DNA of 64,000 nt from Trichoplax adhaerens (taxonomy: Eukaryota > Placozoa > Uniplacotomia > Trichoplacea > Trichoplacidae), in the NCBI RefSeq assembly GCF_000150275.1, contig NW_002060946.1, positions 6,528,667-6,592,666 on the forward strand. Direction: 5' to 3'. This document shows positions 54,701-64,000 of the stretch, piece by piece. A program made the translations under genes and the position numbers. How positions within the stretch are numbered: the first letter of the stretch is position 1; each line of letters starts with the position of its first letter. Below the pieces are notes generated by a model. The model searched no databases, was not told the origin of the DNA, and saw only the letters and a list, made by a program, of their open reading frames with translations.

Positions 54701-57497
54701 TGTAATCAATAGTTATCAAAATATTACATCTTTAACAAAGTTCCAGGATATATAGCTATAAATACTAAAGCTACTGTATTGCATATATTAAATTAATTTA
54801 GCAAATGTAAGATTCCCAACTAAAGGTCTCTTAAATCTTGTAGACAAACATTGTATTTTGTGGTATGGCAATTTACACTATGCTCAATACACAAAAAATA
54901 GCTCAGGAGACCGGAGATCTGCAGAAAACAAAGTTTGTTTTAATAGCTTTCTATACTAAAATTGTTTCATACAAATGCTAGATAAACAAAGTGAGGATCT
55001 CTTTTTCATATGATTAATATCATTCTTAAGAATCGCGTTGAGAGGCTTGAGTATTTTAGCCCCCATCCTAGGTTTAACCTGGTCTTTTGGTTGCATTCTT
55101 ATGATATCTGATAATGTTGTGATACAATATCTATTTGCAATTACTAATTCGGTACAGGTAGGTATAATTTATAACAGAAGATCATTCTAAATATTCGCAT
55201 TTACTAACAGCAAGGATTTATTATTATTAATTCTAACCTTAGGGACTATACATCTTCCTTGCTTACTGCGCCTTCAGTCAAAAGGTAAGCGATAAAAATT
55301 TATGACTCATGTTACTAATCCAAATCGTCTGCAATACTTAACAGCATAATTTGATTCTATCAATCATTCATTTAAATAAACGTTTTGTTATGTTAATCAT
55401 CAGAATAGCGGCCAGTTAATTTGTATCTCACTAAATAATGTAGACCTAAATTTAAATGACCAGAAATTCTATCAAGAAGCAATAATTATAATTTCTTGTA
55501 CAATTCATGAAGAAATAACGAGCGCTGTTTGTTATATTTTTTATTACAAATAAAGTAAAATTTCATTGAATATTTCAATAATAACTTAACATTGACCAGA
55601 AACTTATCAATAATCGTTAATAATAATATTATTGGGATTCTATTCTCCGCTTGGATTCGTAATAGTTTTAAAATTTAAAAATTTATTATTCCCTTTGCTT
55701 TTAGTTCAAGTTTAGCAGTAGCCTAGAATTTCTATCCAGTCATAGCGATATAAGTTATGATTGCAATCCTAACCTTCAAAATTTAAAAATTGATTGAGAA
55801 GGTTACTTTGCTTACTCAGTAACTACCATAGAATAATTGCTTTGCAGCAATTTCCAAAGTGAAATTTTAAAGGATGTAGGTAATATTGCTGATAGAGTTC
55901 TATTAATTGAACTAATAGGTTAAAGAGGCCTATGGTAAATACAAGAAACAGGGAAAAAGACATTTTATAATGAAAGAAAAGCCAAGGTAACAAAAGTCGC
56001 TACTCTTGATATATATTTTACCTTTATCGAAGGGTACGAAATACAATTTTTGCTATAAAAGCGCCAGAATCAAAAAGTTAATGCCTTTCTTTACATAATT
56101 TTTTTAAATATTGTTCCGTAGCAACACGAAAGAAAAATCGAATGATTCCTCTTATCCAAGTTCCAAAGTTGGGTATGTTAGCTATCAAATTGAGTAATGA
56201 TTGCTCTGTTGGTCTTTGATAAAACAAAGGGGACATGATCAGATTTTAAAATGGCACGTAATAAATATCTTTAAAGTGAAAACTTTGCAAGGAAGCTATA
56301 TATATAAATTCCTATCTGTTTTGAAGCAGATTACGAATCATGTTCAGTTAGTGTTTTAGTATTGGCGGTAGGCTATATTGAAAGATCACTACGTACGAAT
56401 AATCCTACATGCTTAGTTATTATTTTATTACAAAATTTATTTTGTATGAGTTCTACATCGAATATAACACAGAACAGCATTAAGTTAATTAAGACACTGT
56501 TATTGATTGTCTTCCTACTATGCTGCATATAATAAATTCAAAGCAATTTCTGACTCTTTAGCGTACATACACATAAGAGTATCCCTGTAATCGCGGAGAG
56601 CAGCAGTAAAACTTTGCGAGACAATATTCTATAAGTAAATTCTAATTATAAATACCTATAGTAAAGAAGCTTAGAAAATTAAATTGCGATGTATACCATC
56701 TGACATGTTAGGAATGCAAGAGTATTTGCAAATTTTCAAGTTATAAATCATTACATAGCAGTGATAAATCTAGTATATTTAAATTCGAAAATAGTGTAGC
56801 AACGAGAAATGGAACTAAATATTTAGCTTCGTCGGAAGCATTTATGCTCTAGTCACCACCAACAGATATTTATTTTATTTTGAATTAAGATTTTATTCTA
56901 TTTTCATCTAATACTAGCAACGTAAAAACAGAAAAAACATCTATAATAACCAGTACAGACGTCGAAAAATCTGTAAACGTAACATCAGCGGAACAAATGA
57001 AACAGGAAAATATAAACCCTGAATCGTGTGAAGAAAATTTCGTCGTGCTATCAGTTCCTGAAGTTTCAGTATTACCAGAAACGAACGATAGCCTAGCGGA
57101 TACTGATAGTCGTGCCGATAGCGAACTAGATCAAAAACCTCTAAGTGGTGGAGATCCAATAGAGCGCAAGAATGAAGAAGAAGTATTAAAAAAGCAAAGT
57201 TATTCAGATCAAGAAAATCTCTCTTTAGAAGATCAGCAAGAGTTACTTCGTATTAAGATTAGAGGTTTACATCCTCAAGCATCGACTGATGAAATTAGGG
57301 AATATTTTAAAAGATATGGCAAAATTGAAAGGATTGGTAGCATCAGTAAACATCAGGCTAATCAGTCCGATGATGAAAACGAAGATACTGTGGAAACATA
57401 CGTAGTATACCACGAAAAATCTGCAATCGATAGTATCTTCAGCGAAACTAAAGATACTCACATCATTCATGATCGTCAAGTCTATCTGCAATTGTAA
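48701..57497 (+). CDS. Adhesion GPCR 2: CUB, two Ig-like, HRM, GAIN/GPS, 7TM, tail with RRM-like domain
   Basis: Exons: 48701-48766 (signal peptide), 49016-49055 (tentative), 49188-49538 (CUB), 49634-50161, 50863-51135, 51292-51401, 51513-51692, 51882-51950, 52105-52204, 52435-52641, 52753-52843, 53027-53147, 53282-53352, 53438-53564, 53701-53807, 53934-54036, 54153-54303, 54397-54478, 54627-54693, 54844-54932, 55031-55157, 55244-55285, 55919-55986 and 56918-57497; 1249 residues. From the HRM to the 68-nt exon after TM7, lengths equal those of receptor 1 except in three GAIN exons. HRM: SWPETPVDAVAVIPC then NVTRACL..RW..C. GPS: CSFWN and [13 protein letters not shown]3 has WMLVEGIHIY, TM6 GLTWSFG. 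There is no mucin stalk. The last exon encodes an acidic linker, then residues about 1166-1249 reading as an RRM-like fold (LRIKIRGLHP, DEIREYFKRYGKIERI, ETYVVYHE, HIIHDRQVYLQL). Aromatic RNP positions are partly lost. Confidence 0.88.
50213..50862. repeat. Intronic tandem repeat, about 160-bp unit, four degenerate copies
   Basis: Within the intron before the 50863 exon, related units start near 50213, 50374, 50550 (partial) and 50696. Shared landmarks are CTTGTATTGAAT, GAGATTTATTT, CAATTGAAGATAGTA and GATATTGATATTC-like strings. Confidence 0.8.
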
Positions 57498-58193
57498 ATT
57501 CCGTTGTATAGCAATCCGATCTCAGATAATCAACATAAACGAGTACGGAAAGGCCTATAAATTGATAGATAAAAACTCGTAAGATATAGACAGAGCTAAC
57601 ATATACTTGAGAAATCAATCAGTCTCCAATTTTATCACTAAATTTTAAAGGTTCAAAATTCAGGTATACTATTGGTGTTAATTAGACATTACCAATATCT
57701 TTCTTATCTTTTTTCCTGCTGTTAAAATACTTTATCTAATTGCTATCCATGAATTTAAACGTACATCGTCCATGATATGATATTATACGGTAACTGCAAT
57801 TTTATCGTATTATATCGTCATATAATTTAACCTCAGTATTAATTTAAGAGCACTTTGATGAAATAATTGTTTACGAGTATATTTCAGCTCATATCGCATG
57901 TGTAAATGAATGACTGCTAAATTGATAGTATAGCTTTTTTTACTTTCCTTCATAACTTTATTACAATATAAGCGTATGGTTAGTTTATTATTTAAAATAA
58001 AGAAAAATAGTACCAAATCCTATCAGAAGATTATATGTTAGATGTTAGATCATAAAAAAATTTCTAGGCTAAAATTAATATATTCGAATGATCTTAAAAG
58101 CTATAACTTCAAAGTATAAGACGCATTTACTTTGTTCTCGGTTAAAAATACGAGAGATTTCGGTAACCAACTCGAGAAGATATCAACATACAC
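57498..58193. other. Receptor 2 3' flank
   Basis: AT-rich, without coding signal; probably 3' UTR and spacer. Confidence 0.4.
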
Positions 58194-58243
58194 NNNNNNN
58201 NNNNNNNNNNNNNNNNNNNNNNNNNNNNNNNNNNNNNNNNNNN
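58194..58243. other. Assembly gap (50 N)
   Basis: A run of 50 undetermined bases. The sequence on its two sides need not be contiguous in the genome. Confidence 1.
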
Positions 58244-61200
58244 AACTAAGATAAATCATTTAGCATACCAATCGATAAAACAAGGTGACTACAAAGCGGA
58301 TTGGGTCGACGAATATATGACGGCAATAAATTGAATTAAAAGCTGACGTAAATGACTAATTTGGTTATGAAAGAGACTGTATTACACTTTCTTATTTGCT
58401 AAGTATATGGCTCACAATACTACTTGAGTCCAGTAATAAATCTTGAATCTTGAATAATTTGTAAAATAATGTAAAGTTTATTAGGAAATTATAGCTTAAC
58501 AAAGATAAGGCAAATTTAGTAGTTATTACAAATTTGTAAGCGTAAACTAGAGTATGTAATCGTAAGGTAAGTCACGTATAATTATAACAGATACATTACA
58601 TATACTAATAACTCTAAATATATAGTAGTTGTCTAGGGTACCATCATACGTAATGTTATTATAGTAAGTTACAGACATAGCATCAACAAGCTCTAATAGA
58701 CCGTATTTAACCACTAGTCGATATTATATTAACACACTATACCCCGCAAGTCCTGTTTATGTATAATCTTAGTATTAAGCTTATTTGGGGCTGCACTACA
58801 TAGGTAAATAAGAAATACGCTATTTTTATAGAATCGGAGGATGGATTACATGGCTGTTTAATACAATCAATCAGTAAGCTATTCTCATATCATCTCTTGA
58901 TAATAAAAGCGGCATACAAACGTTATCACTTTTATCAGGAAGGTTTAATGATGCTACAGGTAGTTGAATAATTATTGTTGGCTTAGCTATTTCTACTGGA
59001 CTACTAAATCTTCAAGGTCTAATATAAGTACAGTATGACAGTGACTAGAAAGTAAAAGTTGGCGTTATCAACTTCTTGTAGCGCCATGATGCGTAGTACA
59101 GTACCATTTGTATTCAAATTTGCAGCATCTATCATTTTCCTACATAACTGAATAGGTTGTATCACTAAAACCGTATTTTGGAATAGACATCCGGTAAAAA
59201 TTTCATCGTATCCAATATTATATTCGAGCAATAGAAGAATTAATCCTTCTAATGCTGGAACCTGTAAAGATATTGTAGGCACTACCTGCTACTATTTCTA
59301 TTCAATCATATAAACAAAGTTTTGATCATGATGTACAATTTTACAGTGGACAGTTAGAGCCATCGCTACAACTACGAACAGATATTATTTCCTTTAGGGA
59401 ACTCTCTTAAATACTGAGACATTCCTTAACTAAGTAATAAATAGGTTATCACAAAATGCCTTGATAAATTCGAAAATCTTACTTAGCTACATACTGTAGT
59501 AATTGAGCTATCATTAACAATTATGAAGGATTTTCTATCATAAGATTTTTAACGTAAATATGCCAGCATAGCAAATAAATCATTACATTATTATATCCAA
59601 CACTTTGCTGCAATGTCAACTATAATTAATCCTGTACATGAAAAATTGCTATAAATCTAGATGTGATCTAGTAATAGTAAGGGAAAGCTGTTACGCGGTG
59701 CAGCTGTTATATTAGTTTTTGCTGATGGTCTGGCATTACTAAGATGGCTTGATTTTAGAGAGTCAGCGTTATGTAAATATTAAGTTAGTTTACTACATTA
59801 TACTGAGTACTAAAGCAATTTAACTCGTAGCATTTGAAATTTATTTTATTTTGGAATATTTTCCCAAGCAATATTACATAGAATGTTAGTAAGAATCTTA
59901 AAGTGCCAATGCGATAGGTTCATATCAGATGCAGATATGATAATTAAATTATTATATTGCACTACAGTACATGGCTTAGTGCCGTTGTACTGTGTCTGAA
60001 AATCGCATCTCTAAATTGATCAATGAAAGTCATTTAAAACTTTCTCATTTCTTGACACTAATCTAGTTCGAGGTATAGATTTTACGATAAATTAGGGTAG
60101 CAATCTGTAGAAGTAACTCTATATACTTTACATTAAACTAGTAAGCTTAGTAATTCAGTAGATCATAAACAGCTTACTTATCACATTACCATATATTAAT
60201 AATAATTTAATTTTCGAATATTAAAAAATAAGAGCTATCAAAATTGCTGTAGAATATTTCAATGGCAAAATGAAACTTTACAGTATAGAAAGAGTGCAGT
60301 TTACTATTTTTAATTTATTTACACTTCCTAATTTCTCGCTATGATCTTAGATACTCGAATTGTGTATCGAATAGTTTTATTTTGTTTTAGTTAAGAACTT
60401 AAAGCCCAAATACTAGAATCAGTAGCTCGAACCCAAATCTGTTAACGGACATCAGCATCTACACTGTACATTACTAAATATTGGATTAATTGTGGCGATG
60501 ACTTGAACGTATACTTACCCACATAAAAACGACGTCTATTTTATAGATTGACAAAAAGAACACATTAACCGACTAGTTCTGTCTTCACGTCAGTTTAGCT
60601 GAATAGTGACATATGATATTCTGTGCATTAAGTTGATTTGGCAATATTAATAAATAATATGCGAGGGGTCTACTAGTTAAATAATAAGGAACTAGACCTC
60701 AATTTACACTCGTATCGATGGAACATAAGTAGAAAGCAAATAAATTAATGTTTGTAAATATCTATTAGCTCATTTATTTATGTGAAAAGCATAACCCAAT
60801 ACAAAGATTATAATCATTACTATTAATTAATAAAGAAATTACGTCTTAAGTTACGTAAATAGGAAGTAAACTAGAAGTAGCTACTGTTTATCAGTAGTTC
60901 TAGGCATATTATTTACTAAATCATTTACGGTATGTAAAAGTAAAACCCAATATAAGGATTATGATCAGTTTCCTGCATTGATCGTAGCTGCATAGTTTGT
61001 ATGCTACTTCACGGTTCTAACATAACTATTTTAATAAGATCGAGAGCCTTTGCACATGTTTAAACTACGAAAGATTTTTGTTTACTCATACTATGTATAA
61101 GTTAGAAAAACTTTCAACTATGTAAAGCGTTTATATTATGAGAGATAGACGTGTAAAAAGAGATTATTACAACCTCCAAAGGAAACTCTAGTAAATATCT

Positions 61201-64000
61201 CACCAATTCAACCTGTTAGTTTTACTATTAGAGCAAACTGAATTAAAATGTATCTAACACCTTCTAGAATTGCATTAGCTACACTAGTGTTACTAATTCA
61301 TTCTTAATTAATTAATTAATAAGGCAACTGTACATCAAAACGAATCTACTTCCTATTCTATATCTACCTGATTGATTCTGTGCTACTGGATATCAATATA
61401 CTAAAATATTCAATCGTACCATTTAATCACCTCATACGGGTACTGTCACAATCATAATTATCGCTGTATAAAACAATTCATAGTCAAAAGTTCAGACATT
61501 GCAGAGAATTCTAACAATAATACTATTTTTTAGATTTATAGCGCAGCTGGGTGTTGAAATTCAATTATTATATATTCAGATTGCACAACATAAATAACCT
61601 ATGAATATAATACGTTGATATTTTTGACTTAATCGCCTCATTTTTAATGTGGGAGTAATGCAAAAATAATGTTTGCTGTAAAAAGTTTCATCTCGGTGAC
61701 AAAAGGCGTAAAAGCCTTCTAGCGATCCGTGATACAAGCGTAGGGCAACAAAACAAATAACAACTGAGAACAAGCTGTAGTAATTCTGATTAGCGTCAAA
61801 GTACTCACTATTACTCCGATAAATGATTATTTTGTTCTGTTGTGATATAATTAATCTTCTATACTCGATTAGTTTACAATTATTTCATCACGAAAATACC
61901 ATCTTAAATTATAATCTTTAACCATATGAGAGCTATTAATCAATTTTGATCAAACTCGTAGTACTTGACATAAAATCCTACTCAACCTTAAAAAGTCGGT
62001 CTATTAACTAGACTTTATTTAAATCAGCCTTTGAAATTGTCTATAGGCCATCATGCCTAGGGGAACAATAAAATAAAACCTCCACCCCTTTATTCAACAA
62101 ATGAACGTTGAAAGGTTGACAGAAGAATCTACCAAATAACCAACCTCTTTACCTTGCTTTGTTAATTAATTAAATGCTGCTAACGCAGCGAAAGCCGCTT
62201 TATCAAAGTAAGAATCGTGTAAGACAGTTCTTTTTATCAATTGCTCTATCTAGACTAGCTTAAAATGATTTCATTCGATTCAGTTTTATAGAATAATTTT
62301 TTTCAATATAAAATAATAGACGCCCCAATTTTTCCGATGCTGAGCCCCAGCTAATACGAACGCTTGAACTTGATCGTCTCACCCTATCAATTAGCCCTTC
62401 GTTAAAGCTATTATATCTCACTAAAACCGTAGTAAAAGATTGGACTATACACCAACTTACAATATAATCACGATAAGGTCATTAATTATATATTTCTTAT
62501 TATCAATAGTAATCAACAGATGGTATAATATCGTACAGATTAATGCATTAACTACGTCTCGGACCATACGTGATAGTACCGACACGGAAGTTAACAAATC
62601 TAGAAATTGAAATGTTATTGATGCCATCCATCTTCCCTATCATTTTCTGCAGGGTTGATAACAAAATGCATCGAAATGAATCGTATTCATTTGTCGTATG
62701 ACTCATTGCTGATGCTTTCTTACACTATTAATTGCCATTAAAGGATATCATGCAGAGTTATCGTAACGATAAATTTATTCACTTTTAAGGTCAAGTAGAG
62801 CCTTAAAAGCCATCATCATCTTGCGTAACCCTTGATTCTAGAATTTAAAAGAAATTATATTTACCTAATGGAACTAATCATTCATTCCATTTATGATTAA
62901 AAAATAATTGAAATACAGTTTCATTGATTACAATCTTGCAACGGTAATCAAGGGATTTGCTAGATCAATAGGACACTAATACCATTGCTGTAGTAAATTC
63001 TCGTAGAATTTCGCAGCAATTCGGTAAGGAATCAAGACGGTAGAGTCGATACTCCGGAAACAACAACATTAATCTCTTTGACGTCAATTGGGATGTTCCC
63101 ACGGCGACATGTCATTAATTTACGAATCTGCACCCTAAGGCTGTCTAATGGGATACAATGTTATTCTCAAGGCGGATATAAAGAAGATAATGGCGATAAT
63201 TACGCCTTATGATCCAATGGAGCCATCTCATCATACTAACAAAGACACAGTTGGACAGAATCGCTGTCCCCTGGGCTACTTTAAAATTAATTCAAACCGA
63301 CTGAACCATTAAAGATGGAAGGAGTGAGGCCGACAATAAATCACACGAATAAAAATTATATTGTAGAGCTAATCTATCAACCATTTGCTAACCCGGTAGC
63401 GTTACTTATGTTCAATACATTTGAATAGTAACCTCCTACCTCTAATGACTAATACATACAAAAAGAAGAAAGAACGTCTGCCCTCTTCTCGATTTTATGT
63501 ACATTTGATCTTAGGATTGGTTTATCGAATTCCTTAATGATGTGGAATTAGGCTTTTTCTAGCGATTCCTATCGCGTTAGCTATCACTTATAAGTATACA
63601 AAGATCTTATCAGAAAAAAGATTTGATTACAGTCAACATCAACCACTAAATTTAAGATTAGCTACTATTTATTCAACACCGTAGCAACAGTAACATATTT
63701 TAATTATAAATCGCCAAGTCATTTACGTAAGAAAATTTAATTGCCAAGATGAGTGGCAGAATTTAAACAAAAGCTTTCAAACAATAACATCGAATGAATA
63801 GTAGCCTAATTAGCAGCCCATTAATGATTCCTATAATTACCCGTTTGTTTTTAGGTCAAGAGCTGTATGCCGTAATTCGCCATTATTACTGCATTTAATA
63901 CAACACAATTCTCTCGTTTCGCAACATATATTGTTTCTATAATATAATTATTCCATTTTCCATTGTCTGATTACAAAATATGCGAATTAATAAACAGAAA
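58244..64000. other. 5.8 kb without a confident gene
   Basis: AT-rich and stop-dense. Protein-like open stretches occur on the minus strand at 59019-59262 (preceded by a good TTTACAG acceptor; includes LILLLLEYNIGYDEIFTGCL) and about 58862-58990, and on the plus strand at about 59680-59780 and 62993-63211. None joins another in phase or resembles a family I know. A TTAATTAATTAATTAA run lies near 61302. Confidence 0.4.

Noticed and set aside
57267-57491. Minus-strand open frame over the RRM-like exon
   Set aside because: Antisense shadow of the receptor 2 last exon.

Overview
This window is nuclear DNA from an animal, AT-rich, with many small exons and mostly short GT..AG introns of about 80-200 bp. 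It holds two seven-transmembrane adhesion receptors with CUB, Ig-like, HRM-like and GPS regions, an insulin-like prohormone, and three genes of cilium/flagellum type (TMEM232, PIH1D2, and a coiled-coil gene whose ciliary role is a guess). Compact intron-rich genes, AT-richness and an insulin-like peptide together suggest an early-branching metazoan, most likely a placozoan such as Trichoplax or Hoilungia. That assignment is inference; no species marker is visible. All exon models were made by eye from splice sites, phase continuity and family resemblance.

Layout. 1-3286 (-): coiled-coil protein, 3' end off the window. 3747-10538 (+): TMEM232 orthologue in 17 exons, head-to-head with it. 11285-13128 (+): PIH1D2 in three exons, with a perfect RFX/X-box-type palindrome 124 bp upstream. 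15446-16063 (-): intronless UMP-CMP kinase, followed by about 0.8 kb of GTAC-rich palindromic repeat. 17403-18742 (-): broken glutathione S-transferase copy; 19550-21933 (-): intact five-exon sigma-like GST. 22091-22773: tandem duplication with AP-1/ARE-like palindromes upstream of that GST. 23408-24244 (+): intronless DEDDh exonuclease of the ISG20L2/AEN/REXO4 group. 25004-25525 (-): two phase-compatible exons of an unrecognised gene. 28331-28777 (+): two-exon insulin-like prohormone. 33441-44267 and 48701-57497 (+): tandem adhesion GPCR paralogues. 57498-64000: no convincing gene, with a 50-N assembly gap.

The two receptors share nearly identical exon lengths from the HRM through all seven helices, so they are a local duplication. 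They differ at both ends. Receptor 1 carries a Ser/Thr/Pro-rich stalk of about 430 residues inside one exon. Receptor 2 lacks the stalk, but its cytoplasmic tail ends in what reads as an RRM-like fold, which would be very unusual for a GPCR and is the most striking observation here. Other points of interest are the X-box palindrome, the insulin A-chain spacing, a dead duplicate of the receptor 1 HRM exon, and the GTAC repeat array.
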